Source: JAYQUR01 sp038133505 (GTDB lineage Bacteria; Pseudomonadota; Alphaproteobacteria; MPNO01; UBA830). Taken from it: a DNA stretch of 18,740 nucleotides. Position 1 is the first letter of the stretch. The number at the start of each line of letters is the position of its first letter. Of the stretch, positions 6,866-14,407 are shown one piece after another. Position numbers and translations under genes: made by a program. The stretch is taken from NCBI GenBank assembly GCA_038133505.1, contig JAYPTI010000052.1, forward strand, positions 1-18,740, read 5' to 3'. Below the pieces are notes generated by a model, which had not been told where the DNA came from, made no database searches, and saw nothing but the letters and a program-made list of their open reading frames with translations.

Positions 6866-8245
6866 CTACTCCGCGGCCTGCGCCTGCGTCGGATCGGGCA
6901 CCGGTTCGCGCATGGTGACGAACTCCTCCGCCGCCGTCGGGTGGATGCCGACCGTCGCGTCGAATTGCGCCTTGGTCGCGCCGCACTTGAGCGCGATGCC
7001 GAGGCCCTGCGTGATCTCGGCCGAATCCGGCCCGACCATGTGGCAGCCGAGCACCCGGTCGGTCTTCCGGTCCACGATCAGCTTCATTAGCGTCTGCGCG
7101 GAGCCGCCGGTCAGCGTGTCCTTCAGCACCCGGAAGGTGGAGCGGTAGATGTCGACCTCGCCGTACTGGGCGCGGGCGTCCTCTTCCGTCAGGCCCACCG
7201 TGCCGATGGGCGGGTCCGAAAACACCGCCGTCGGGATGTCGGCATAGTCCATCTTGAGCTGGGTGCCCTTGAACAGGTTGGACGACAGCTTCATCGCCTC
7301 GCCGATCGCGACCGGCGTCAGCTGGTACCGGTCGATGATGTCGCCGAGCGCGTAGATGTTGTCGACGCTGGTGCGGAAATAGTCGTCGACGACGATGGCG
7401 CCGTTCTTGTCCATCTCGATGCCGACCTCCTCGAGGCCCATGTTGCGCGTGTTGGGCACGCGGCCGATGGCGTAGAGAACCTGGTCGTACTGGGCCTTCG
7501 TGCCGTCGCTGAACGAGACGTCCAGCCCACCGTCGACCTTGTCGATGCGGTCGATGACCGTGTTCCAGATCAGCTTGACGCCCTTCTTGTCCATCTCCTG
7601 CGCAAGGTGCGTGCGCACGTCCATGTCGAAGCCGCGCAGGAACAGGTCGCGCCGGTACACCAGCGCCGTCTCTGCGCCGTAGCCGTTGAAGATGCCGGCG
7701 AACTCGACGGCGATATAACCGCCGCCCACGACGAGCACGCGGTTCGGCCGCTCCTTCAGGTAGAACGCGTCGTCGGACACGATGGCATGCTCGGTGCCGG
7801 GCGCATCGTCCCGCGACGGCTTACCGCCGGTCGCGATAAGGATCTTGTCCGCCGTCACCCGCTCGCCGCCGACATCGAGCGTATGCGCATCGATCAGCAT
7901 CGCGCGGGCCTCGTACAGCGTCACGCCCGCATTCTCCAGCAGGCGCCGGTAGATGCCGTTGAGCCGTTCGATTTCCTTGTTCTTGTTGCCGATCAGGCGC
8001 GACCAGTCGAGCGTCGGCTCGGCGAAGTCCCAGCCGTAGGCCTCGGCCTCCTCGGCGGCTTCGGGATAGTGCGCGCCGTAGGAGAACAGCTTCTTCGGGA
8101 TGCAGCCCACGTTCACGCAGGTGCCGCCGAGAAACCGCTCCTCGGCGACGGCGACCCTGGCGCCGTAGGACGCCGACATGCGCGACGCGCGCACACCGCC
8201 CGAACCGGCGCCGATGACAAACAGGTCGTAATCGTAACTGGACAT
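6866..8245 (-). CDS. gor: Glutathione-disulfide reductase
   Basis: The 459-residue flavoprotein uses NADPH to reduce oxidised glutathione in the cytoplasm. The N-terminal FAD-binding GxGxxG (FVIGAGSGGVRA, 9-20) is followed by the redox disulfide GGTCVNVGCIPKK with C43 and C48. A second dinucleotide fold (VLVVGGGYIAVEFAGIF) binds NADPH. The C-terminal dimerisation domain ends with GIHPTAAEEF, giving the catalytic His435 and Glu440. The SxGxRAxRxSAxxGA opening and the length fit the alphaproteobacterial/plant gor type rather than mercuric or lipoamide reductases. AAAGGCGG stands before the ATG. It is a single gene with its own promoter, 140 bases after glmS. Confidence 0.95.
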   Translation of the reverse strand: MSSYDYDLFVIGAGSGGVRASRMSASYGARVAVAEERFLGGTCVNVGCIPKKLFSYGAHYPEAAEEAEAYGWDFAEPTLDWSRLIGNKNKEIERLNGIYRRLLENAGVTLYEARAMLIDAHTLDVGGERVTADKILIATGGKPSRDDAPGTEHAIVSDDAFYLKERPNRVLVVGGGYIAVEFAGIFNGYGAETALVYRRDLFLRGFDMDVRTHLAQEMDKKGVKLIWNTVIDRIDKVDGGLDVSFSDGTKAQYDQVLYAIGRVPNTRNMGLEEVGIEMDKNGAIVVDDYFRTSVDNIYALGDIIDRYQLTPVAIGEAMKLSSNLFKGTQLKMDYADIPTAVFSDPPIGTVGLTEEDARAQYGEVDIYRSTFRVLKDTLTGGSAQTLMKLIVDRKTDRVLGCHMVGPDSAEITQGLGIALKCGATKAQFDATVGIHPTAAEEFVTMREPVPDPTQAQAAE

Positions 8246-8273
8246 GCATTCCGCCTTTCAGTGGTTCCGGCGG

Positions 8274-8302
8274 AAGATAGTTGGCCGCCACGGGAATGTT
8301 AA
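8274..8302 (-). promoter_or_regulatory. Sigma-70 type promoter of gor
   Basis: TTAACA (8297-8302, 5/6) is followed after exactly 17 bases by TATCTT (8274-8279, 4/6). The predicted start near 8267 leaves a short leader of about 22 bases carrying the Shine-Dalgarno site. Confidence 0.5.
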
Positions 8303-8385
8303 GGAGATAGGACTGCCGGACACGCCGATCGACGGCGGATTTCGCGCAAGTGTTTTCCGCCGGCCGCGAAGCCGCGGACGCTCCC

Positions 8386-10209
8386 CTACTCCACCGTCAC
8401 CGACTTGGCGAGGTTGCGCGGCTGATCGACGTCGGTGCCCTTCAGGACGGCGACGTGATAGGCGAGCAGCTGGATCGGGATCGTATAGAGGATGGGCGCA
8501 ACGAAGGCGTTGACCTCGGGCAGCTCGATCGTCGCGGCGGCCATGTTGCCGAGCTTCTCGATCCCCTTCGCGTCGGACAGGAAGATCACGCGCCCGCCGC
8601 GGGCGATGACCTCCTGCATATTCGACGCGGTCTTGTCGAACAGCTCGTCCGAAGGTGCGATCACGATCACCGGCACATGCTCGTCGATCAGCGCGATGGG
8701 GCCGTGCTTCATTTCGCCGGCGGCATAGCCCTCGGCATGTATGTAGCTGATTTCCTTGAGCTTTAGCGCACCTTCGAGGGCGATCGGATAGCCCGTGCCG
8801 CGCCCGAGATAGAGCACGTCGCGCGCTTCCATCACCTCATGGGCGAGCTTCTCGATGGCGTCGTCGTGGTTGAGCACCTCGTTCGCCCGCGACGGTACCT
8901 CGGTCAGCGAGAGGCAGAGCTCGGCCTGCCGGTCGCGGTCGATGCGCCCGCGCGCCGCGGCCAGCCCGATCGCGAAGCAGGCGAGCGTCGTCAACTGCGT
9001 CGTGAACGCCTTGGTGGAGGCGACGCCGATTTCGGGACCCGCCTGGGTGCGCAGCACGAGGTCGGATTCGCGCGCCATCGAGCTTTCCTGCACGTTGACG
9101 ACGGAGACGATGTGCTGACCCTGCTGTTTCGCGTAGCGCAGCGCCGCCAGCGTGTCGGCCGTCTCGCCCGACTGCGAGATGAACAGCGCGAGCCCGCCCT
9201 TCTGCATGTCGACGGTGCGGTAGCGGAACTCGGACGCGATATCGATATCAGTCGGAATGCCGGCGATCGTCTCGAACCAGTACCGCGCGATCATGCCCGC
9301 GTGGAACGACGTGCCGCAGGCGACGATGGTGATGCGCGGGATCTCGGCGAGATCGAACGGCATTTTCGGCAGGGTGACGATCTTGTTCCACGGGTTCAGG
9401 ATCGACTGCAGCGTGTCGCCCATCACCGCCGGCTGCTCGTAGATCTCCTTGAGCATGAAATGCGGGAAATTGCCCTTGCCGATCATCGCGCCGGAGGTGG
9501 ATGTCTGCTGGATGGCGCGCTCGACGATTGCGTCCGTTTCGTCGTGGATGACGGCACCGCCGGGCGTGATCTCGGCCCAGTCGCCTTCGTCGAGGTAGGT
9601 GATCTGCTGCGTCAGCGGCGCGAGCGCGAGCGAGTCCGAGCCGATGAACATCGCGCCGTCGCCGTAGCCGATGGCGAGCGGGCTGCCGCGGCGCGCGGCG
9701 ATCATCAGGTCGTCGTGCCCGGCGAACAGGATCGCCAGCGCGAACGCGCCGTCGAGCCGCTTGAGCGCCGCGGAAACGGCCTCCGCCGGCGACTTGCCGT
9801 CCTTCAGGTAGGAGCTGATCAGGTGAACCACCGCCTCGGTGTCGGTCTCGGTCTTGAATACGTGGCCGGCCTTGGTCAGCTCCGTGCGAAGCTCCTGAAA
9901 GTTCTCGATGATGCCGTTATGGACCAGCACGACGCGGTCGTCGGCGTGCGGATGCGCGTTCTCCTCGCTCGGCGAGCCGTGCGTCGCCCAGCGCGTGTGA
10001 CCGATCCCGATATGGCCGGGCAGCGGGTCCTTCTGGATCAGCGCATCGAGGTTGGTGATCTTGCCCTTCGCGCGGCGGCGGTCGATGCCGCCGTCGACCA
10101 GCGTCGCGATCCCGGCCGAGTCGTAGCCGCGATACTCGAGGCGCTTGAGCCCGTCGAGCAGGAGAGGCGCCGCGTCCGCCTTGCCGATTATTCCGATAAT
10201 GCCGCACAT
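8386..10209 (-). CDS. glmS: Glutamine-fructose-6-phosphate aminotransferase (isomerizing)
   Basis: The 607-residue enzyme makes glucosamine-6-phosphate from fructose-6-phosphate and glutamine, the entry step to UDP-GlcNAc for peptidoglycan and lipopolysaccharide. The N-terminal Ntn glutaminase domain begins MCGIIGIIG, with Cys2 becoming the nucleophile, then LEYRGYDSAG. Two SIS sugar-isomerase domains follow, with ACGTSFHAG, SQSGETADTLAALRYAK, STKAFTTQL and EGALKLKEISYIHAEGYAAGEMKHGPIAL. The C-terminus NLAKSVTVE carries the conserved Lys602. The length is standard. It lies 27 bases after glmU and is surely in the same operon. No glmS ribozyme is possible in so short a gap. Confidence 0.98.
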   Translation of the reverse strand: MCGIIGIIGKADAAPLLLDGLKRLEYRGYDSAGIATLVDGGIDRRRAKGKITNLDALIQKDPLPGHIGIGHTRWATHGSPSEENAHPHADDRVVLVHNGIIENFQELRTELTKAGHVFKTETDTEAVVHLISSYLKDGKSPAEAVSAALKRLDGAFALAILFAGHDDLMIAARRGSPLAIGYGDGAMFIGSDSLALAPLTQQITYLDEGDWAEITPGGAVIHDETDAIVERAIQQTSTSGAMIGKGNFPHFMLKEIYEQPAVMGDTLQSILNPWNKIVTLPKMPFDLAEIPRITIVACGTSFHAGMIARYWFETIAGIPTDIDIASEFRYRTVDMQKGGLALFISQSGETADTLAALRYAKQQGQHIVSVVNVQESSMARESDLVLRTQAGPEIGVASTKAFTTQLTTLACFAIGLAAARGRIDRDRQAELCLSLTEVPSRANEVLNHDDAIEKLAHEVMEARDVLYLGRGTGYPIALEGALKLKEISYIHAEGYAAGEMKHGPIALIDEHVPVIVIAPSDELFDKTASNMQEVIARGGRVIFLSDAKGIEKLGNMAAATIELPEVNAFVAPILYTIPIQLLAYHVAVLKGTDVDQPRNLAKSVTVE

Positions 10210-10236
10210 GTACTGGGGTCCGCCTTGAGCTGGTTG

Positions 10237-11595
10237 TTATTTCTTCGAGGCATCCTTGTCGGCCTGGCGCCGCGTCCGGAAGCTTTTCGCCCAGCCGCCG
10301 ATATTGCGCTGCTTGCCGCGCGCGACGGCGAGCGCATCAGCCTCGACCTCGGTGGTTACCACCGAGCCCGCGCCGACGATGGCGCCGTCGCCGATCTTCA
10401 CCGGCGCGACGAGCGCCGAATTCGAGCCGATGAACGCGCCCGCGCCGATATCCGTGATGTCCTTGAAGAAGCCGTCGTAGTTGCAGGTGATCGTGCCGGC
10501 GCCGATGTTCGCCTTCGCGCCGACACGCGCGTCGCCGATGTAGGACAGGTGATTGACCTTCGCGCCCTCCTCGACGAGGGCCGCCTTGATCTCGACGAAA
10601 TTGCCGATATGCGCGTCGCGCTCGAGCCTCGCGCCGGGGCGAAGACGCGCGTACGGGCCGACGATGCAGCCGCTTGCCACCTCCGCCTGGTCGATGTGGC
10701 AGAAGGCGCGGATCTCGACGTCGTCGGCGATCGTCACGCCGGTGCCGAAGAAGACGTTGGGCTCGATCGTGACGTCGCGGCCGAGCTTCGTGTCGGCGGA
10801 AAGCCAGACGGTCTCCGGGTCGGTCATCGTCACGCCGTTCGCCATCGCATTGGCGCGGAGCCGCGACTGCATCGCCTCCTCCGCCTCGGCGAGCTGCGCG
10901 CGGCTGTTGACGCCCATCACCTCGACCGGGTCGTCCGCCTCGACGGCGACGCAGGCAAGCTGGCGGCCGCGCGCGATCTCCACGATGTCGGTCAGATAGT
11001 ATTCGCCCTTGGCGTTGTCGTTGCCGACGGCATCGAGCAGCGAGAACATCACCTTTCCGTCGATCGCCATGATGCCGGCGTTGCAGAGCCCGATTTCGCG
11101 CTGTTCCGGGGTCGCGTCGCGGAACTCGACGATGGCCTCGAGGCCGCCGTCGGCATCTGTCACGAGACGGCCGTATTCCGCCGGATCGTCGGGCCGGAAG
11201 CCGAGCACGACGACCGCGGGGTCGTTTGCCGCGCGGCGCGCCGCGACCATCTTCTGCATGGTCTCGGCCGTCAGCAGCGGCGTGTCGCCGAACAGCACCA
11301 GCACGTCGCCCGCAAAATCCGCCATCGCGTCGCGCGCGGCGAGGACGGCATGGCCGGTCCCCAGCGCCTGGGTCTGGACGGCGGTCTCCGCGGGCGCCAC
11401 CGCCTTCGCGACGCGGTCCATGCCCGGCGCCACGACGACGACCGTGCGCTCGGGCGAAACCGCTTCCAGCGTGGTCAGGATATGGGAGATCATCGGCCGG
11501 TTCGCGACCGGATGCAGCACCTTCGGCAAGGTGGAATTCATCCGCGTTCCCATGCCGGCGGCAAGAATGATGGCCGCACACGCGCCAGAGGTCAT
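10237..11595 (-). CDS. glmU: Bifunctional GlcNAc-1-phosphate uridyltransferase / glucosamine-1-phosphate acetyltransferase
   Basis: The 452-residue enzyme acetylates glucosamine-1-phosphate and then couples it to UTP, giving UDP-GlcNAc. The N-terminal nucleotidyltransferase domain has LAAGMGTRMNSTLPKVLHPV at 11-30 (nucleotide loop and catalytic Lys25), QALGTGHAV and VLFGDTPLL. From about 230 onward the left-handed beta-helix is visible as hexapeptide repeats, ending with LSYIGDARVGAKANIGAGTITCNYDG, the acetyltransferase site. A TTG-initiated extension of 11 residues to 11628 is open, but the ATG at 11595 matches family starts, so it is preferred. The Shine-Dalgarno site is weak. It is followed by glmS, which acts earlier in the same pathway. 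Confidence 0.96.
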   Translation of the reverse strand: MTSGACAAIILAAGMGTRMNSTLPKVLHPVANRPMISHILTTLEAVSPERTVVVVAPGMDRVAKAVAPAETAVQTQALGTGHAVLAARDAMADFAGDVLVLFGDTPLLTAETMQKMVAARRAANDPAVVVLGFRPDDPAEYGRLVTDADGGLEAIVEFRDATPEQREIGLCNAGIMAIDGKVMFSLLDAVGNDNAKGEYYLTDIVEIARGRQLACVAVEADDPVEVMGVNSRAQLAEAEEAMQSRLRANAMANGVTMTDPETVWLSADTKLGRDVTIEPNVFFGTGVTIADDVEIRAFCHIDQAEVASGCIVGPYARLRPGARLERDAHIGNFVEIKAALVEEGAKVNHLSYIGDARVGAKANIGAGTITCNYDGFFKDITDIGAGAFIGSNSALVAPVKIGDGAIVGAGSVVTTEVEADALAVARGKQRNIGGWAKSFRTRRQADKDASKK

Positions 11596-11658
11596 CGATC
11601 CGAAAACCCGTTCAGTTTCAATCGTCAACGAATGCCGGCACGCGGGGAGCGGCGCCTA

Positions 11659-11695
11659 CCCGGCCCGTGCGGGAACTTGCCACAAACGGGCCGGG
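11659..11695. repeat. Perfect 10-bp inverted repeat in the glmU upstream region
   Basis: CCCGGCCCGT (11659-11668) and ACGGGCCGGG (11686-11695) are exact reverse complements around a 17-base loop. The repeat sits between the end of the DUF3108 gene and glmU. No T-run follows on the minus strand, so it may be a Rho-independent-like barrier, a glmU leader structure or an operator. Confidence 0.5.
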
Positions 11696-11735
11696 AACGC
11701 CAAGCGAGATATGAAATCGGGGAAGCGCGGCGGGA

Positions 11736-12590
11736 TTAATCCGCCTGCGAAAGCTCCTGACGGTTCTCGCCGGAGACCATCGTCGCCTTGTTGAGATGGG
11801 CGATCAGCGCGCCGAACGGCGTGTCGAACGTCAGGCGGACGGGCACCGGCGGCGCATCGCCGAAGGCGCGGCCCATCCAGACGCGCGCCTTGCGTTCGCT
11901 GTCGTTCCAGCCGGAGGAATCCCGCTTCTTGAAGCCTGCCTTCTTGTCCATCCAGACGATGCAGTTGGTGGTCTCGCCGCCGAACGGCGAATAGCGGTTG
12001 GGCTTCAGGCGGTCGACGCCGTCGGGCTCGACAACGAGATCGAAGCGGCGGCGGCCGTCGAAAACAGGCACCTGCGCCGTGCATTCGGCCTTCGAATCCA
12101 TCCGCGTGATGATCGTCATGATCGCGCTCGTCAGGTCGAGCGCGCCGGTGCGCAGGTCTTCGGACACGCGGTCGCGGTCGTCGGCGTCGGGCGTCGGCTG
12201 GATGCGTTTCAACTGCGCGACTCCGTTCTCGAAGCTGAGGTCGATAAAGCGCTCCTTGCCGCGCCAGTTGTTGGTCTGGCCCGCGGCGACCGGGTTGACC
12301 CCGCCGCCGGAGGCGAACGCGCCGTTGGAATAGGCCTTCATCGACCACGGGAACATGCGCCCGATCATGCCCGTCGACTTGATGTTGGCCTCGACGTCGA
12401 ACTTGCGTGGACGCAATCCGATATCGAAATTCAGGTCGCCGACGTGAAAGCCGCCGACATAGACCTTGTAGTAGAGCCCGACGTCGGCATCGCGCGCGGA
12501 CGCGCCGGCCGGCGCCGTCCACAGGGCGAACGCCGCCGCCAGCGCCGCGGAGGCGGAAAGTGCGGTTCTGAAGCGTCTGTACATCGTCAC
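11736..12590 (-). CDS. Exported DUF3108 family protein
   Basis: A 284-residue protein with a clear Sec signal peptide: a basic start (MTMYRRFR), a hydrophobic Ala-rich core at 9-25 and a probable cleavage after ASA at 30-32. The mature part begins ADVGLYYKVYVGGFHVGDLNFDIGL, the typical opening of DUF3108, and continues as alternating beta-strand text with the family's late RLTFDTPFGAL segment. Function is unknown; the protein is predicted to be periplasmic, and an envelope role would be inference only. A GTG start at 12590 is preferred to the ATG two codons later because AAAGGA lies 8 bases before the GTG but 14 before the ATG. It diverges from tRNA-Val and lies upstream of glmU. Confidence 0.8.
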   Translation of the reverse strand: MTMYRRFRTALSASAALAAAFALWTAPAGASARDADVGLYYKVYVGGFHVGDLNFDIGLRPRKFDVEANIKSTGMIGRMFPWSMKAYSNGAFASGGGVNPVAAGQTNNWRGKERFIDLSFENGVAQLKRIQPTPDADDRDRVSEDLRTGALDLTSAIMTIITRMDSKAECTAQVPVFDGRRRFDLVVEPDGVDRLKPNRYSPFGGETTNCIVWMDKKAGFKKRDSSGWNDSERKARVWMGRAFGDAPPVPVRLTFDTPFGALIAHLNKATMVSGENRQELSQAD

Positions 12591-12598
12591 GAGTGCGG

Positions 12599-12604
12599 TC
12601 CTTT
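12599..12604 (-). promoter_or_regulatory. Ribosome binding site supporting the GTG start of the DUF3108 gene
   Basis: AAAGGA on the minus strand, 8 bases before the GTG at 12590. Confidence 0.6.
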
Positions 12605-12644
12605 CGGCTGTTACGCGAAACGAGCCCCAATCGGATGTTCTTGC

Positions 12645-12665
12645 CCGTGTAAATGGAGTACACGG
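12645..12665. repeat. Operator-like inverted repeat between DUF3108 gene and tRNA-Val
   Basis: CCGTGTA (12645-12651) and TACACGG (12659-12665) are exact reverse complements with a 7-base spacer, 6 bases before the tRNA -35 element and 54 bases upstream of the DUF3108 start. The position suits a regulator of either gene; no factor is recognised. Confidence 0.4.
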
Positions 12666-12671
12666 CCCGCA

Positions 12672-12701
12672 TTGACAAGCCCCGTCGTGCAGCCTTATAT
12701 G
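12672..12701 (+). promoter_or_regulatory. Sigma-70 promoter of tRNA-Val
   Basis: A perfect -35, TTGACA (12672-12677), is followed by TTATAT (12695-12700) at 17 bases, or TATATG at 18. The transcription start should be near 12707, about 50 bases before the mature tRNA. Confidence 0.75.
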
Positions 12702-12758
12702 CGCCGCCTTACCGGACGGACCGCGGCAATTGGCCGTTTTTCAGGGTCCAGAGGGTCC

Positions 12759-12833
12759 GGGCGCGTAGCTCAGCGGGAGAGCACTCGCCTCACACGCGAG
12801 GGGTCGCTGGTTCAATCCCAGCCGCGCCCACCA
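12759..12833 (+). tRNA. tRNA-Val, anticodon CAC
   Basis: A full cloverleaf can be folded by eye. The acceptor GGGCGCG pairs with CGCGCCC and the D arm is GCTC/GAGC. The anticodon stem CTCGC/GCGAG encloses the loop CTCACAC, giving anticodon CAC at 12791-12793 (reads GUG, valine). The T arm is GCTGG/CCAGC with TTCAATC. Discriminator A and an encoded CCA end it at 12833. A T-run (ATTTTTCC) follows directly. Confidence 0.95.
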
Positions 12834-13188
12834 TTTTTCCAGATAAATACCCGATCGGACGCCACCGCCCGTTACCGGCCGACGATCAGGCTTGCGGTCG
12901 AGACGATTCCGTCGTTGGCGCCCAGAACGGCGGCACGTAGCCAGCCGATCCGATGCACGAAATGGTGTTCGCCCTGCTGAAGTGAGCTTCGCACGCCGGC
13001 CGCCCGTTCGCTAATGAAGAACTCTCACCCAAGGTTATTCGACCTCGGTGCCCGGCGTCGATACCATGTGCCCCGCGCTCCTTGAATGTTCGAGCATTTG
13101 CACGAACCTGCCAGGCAATTGACGCGTGCAGACCCCCCGCCTAACGTCCACGGAAAGAAACCGCAGATAAATTCCCAGGGAGAGCACC
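12834..13188. other. Gene-free stretch between tRNA-Val and the next gene
   Basis: These 355 bases hold no convincing coding region on either strand. A T-run after the tRNA probably ends its transcript, and a candidate promoter for the next gene lies at 13119-13147. A ten-codon frame on the minus strand (MVSTPGTEVE, ending near 13035) has an AAGGAG before its ATG but nothing else to support it. Because tRNA 3' ends are common integration sites and the gene content changes here from housekeeping to catabolic, this could be an old island boundary. No integrase or repeated tRNA end is seen within the window. Confidence 0.5.
13119..13147 (+). promoter_or_regulatory. Candidate promoter for the CMD-like gene
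   Basis: TTGACG (13119-13124, 5/6) is followed after 17 bases by TAACGT (13142-13147, 3/6). The predicted leader is about 35 bases, and AGGGAGA precedes the ATG at 13189. The -10 is poor, so this is tentative. Confidence 0.35.
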
Positions 13189-13725
13189 ATGACCGACGGA
13201 ACCGTCCGCATTCTCGAGATTCCCGAAAACGAGCTGACCGCCGAACAGAAGAAGGTTTTCGACGACCTCGTCGCGGGACGCGGGCGGCTGCTCACGCCCT
13301 ACAAGATCTGGATCCATTCGCCCAAGCTCGCCGCCGCGATGGAGACGATCGGGACCTTCCTCAACAAGAAGGGCGCGCTCACCGAGCGCGAGGTCGAACT
13401 CACCATCGTGATCATCGCGACGCACTGGCAAGGCGCCTACGTGCAGGCCGCGCACGTGAAGCGCTGCCTCGAACTCGGCTACCCGCAGGAAGCGATGGAC
13501 GCGCTGAAGGCCGGCAAGGCGCCGGACCTCCCCGATGCGCGCGAGAAGGCGGTCTACGATCTCTGCCAGATAGCCATGGCGCCGGGCGGCGGCTCGGACG
13601 AGGTCTACGACCGGGCAGCGGACCTGCTCGGCCGCGACGGCCTCGCCGAAGTGCTGGCGCTGCTGGGTTACTACTCGGCGGTCGCGATGGCGATGAAGAT
13701 GCACCGGGTGCCGGTGCCGGCCTGA
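13189..13725 (+). CDS. Carboxymuconolactone decarboxylase (CMD/AhpD-like) family protein
   Basis: A 178-residue all-helical protein of the CMD fold. The signature is LTEREVELTIVIIATHWQGAYVQAAHVKRCLELG (about 65-97), where the family's usual E-R-E-L-x-x-L and H-W...H text is seen. It lacks the CxxC pair that defines AhpD-type disulfide reductases (the helix has only C93), so a peroxidase-partner role is unlikely. The length exceeds the minimal ring-cleavage-pathway decarboxylase (about 130 residues) and fits the longer uncharacterised CMD group. The substrate is unknown. AGGGAGA sits before the ATG. A cupin gene follows 102 bases later in the same direction. Confidence 0.8.
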   Translation: MTDGTVRILEIPENELTAEQKKVFDDLVAGRGRLLTPYKIWIHSPKLAAAMETIGTFLNKKGALTEREVELTIVIIATHWQGAYVQAAHVKRCLELGYPQEAMDALKAGKAPDLPDAREKAVYDLCQIAMAPGGGSDEVYDRAADLLGRDGLAEVLALLGYYSAVAMAMKMHRVPVPA

Positions 13726-13827
13726 GCGGCGGTCGCGGTTGCGGGCAGGACCGCCCGGAGGCACACTTCGCCGGTGAGGCGCCGCAGCGAGCGCCCGATG
13801 GACAGACCGATAAGGGAGAGAGGCCAG

Positions 13828-14391
13828 ATGGGTGCGATCGATCGATTCGTCGATGCCGTGAGGGACGTTTTCGCAAATACGCCGGACGCGCGCTCGCAGG
13901 CGCGCGGCATCGCGACGGAGATGAAGACGCTGCTCGCGTCGCCGGGCCTGCTCGACGAAATCAAGGAAAAGGGCGGCGGCAAGCCCGGCCGCATCGACCT
14001 GCATATCGACGACGAATACGGCCATCCGGGCCCGGGCTTCTGCCTGATGACGTCGCTCACGCCGCGCGGCAAGGCGACCGGCGGCGCGCGGGCGCACGAC
14101 CACGGCGCGTCCTTTGTCGTTTACGGCGTCTACAAGGGCGCCATCGAGCAGACCAAATACAACTGGCGCTACAACGCGAACGGCGACCTGACGGCACCGG
14201 AGCTCAAGGAAGGCGAGCGGTTCGTCCAGCACGAGGGCGACATCGCGTTCTTCCTGCCGGGCGAGATCCACGCGACCAGCTCGGCCAGCGACGAGCCGCC
14301 GATCGTCCTCCGCCTCGAAGCGCAGCTGCTCGACCGGGTCGCGCGCCACACGTATGCCCTCGACGATAGCGAGGCGCGCCTGTACGGCTAG
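13828..14391 (+). CDS. Cupin-fold protein, predicted metal-dependent (three-His site)
   Basis: A 187-residue protein with a helical N-terminus (1-45) and a double-stranded beta-helix from about 55 on. Cupin motif 1 appears as ARAHDHGASFVVYGVYKG (H90, H92) and motif 2 as GDIAFFLPGEIHATS (H148). The usual motif-1 glutamate is absent, giving a three-histidine site as in cysteine-dioxygenase-like and related non-haem iron oxygenases. Substrate and enzyme activity are unknown. An in-frame ATG at 13774 exists, but GGGAGAGAGG at 13814-13823 precedes the ATG at 13828, which is chosen. It follows the CMD-like gene and converges on the selenoprotein gene with 16 bases between. Confidence 0.75.
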   Translation: MGAIDRFVDAVRDVFANTPDARSQARGIATEMKTLLASPGLLDEIKEKGGGKPGRIDLHIDDEYGHPGPGFCLMTSLTPRGKATGGARAHDHGASFVVYGVYKGAIEQTKYNWRYNANGDLTAPELKEGERFVQHEGDIAFFLPGEIHATSSASDEPPIVLRLEAQLLDRVARHTYALDDSEARLYG

Positions 14392-14407
14392 CCGTCCGCG
14401 GAAGAGC

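Noticed and set aside
10210..10236. glmS ribozyme or riboswitch
   Set aside because: Only 27 bases separate glmU and glmS, and the known ribozyme is far larger and confined mainly to Gram-positive bacteria.
8839..11739. A 966-codon open frame on the + strand
   Set aside because: Antisense to glmS and glmU, same compositional artefact, no domain text or ribosome binding site.
11796..12980. A 394-codon open frame on the + strand running through the tRNA
   Set aside because: It is antisense to the DUF3108 gene and then crosses tRNA-Val, so it cannot be a protein gene.
13035..13295. 86-codon frame on the minus strand upstream of and overlapping the CMD-like gene
   Set aside because: Half of it is antisense to the CMD-like gene and the rest has no recognisable protein pattern.
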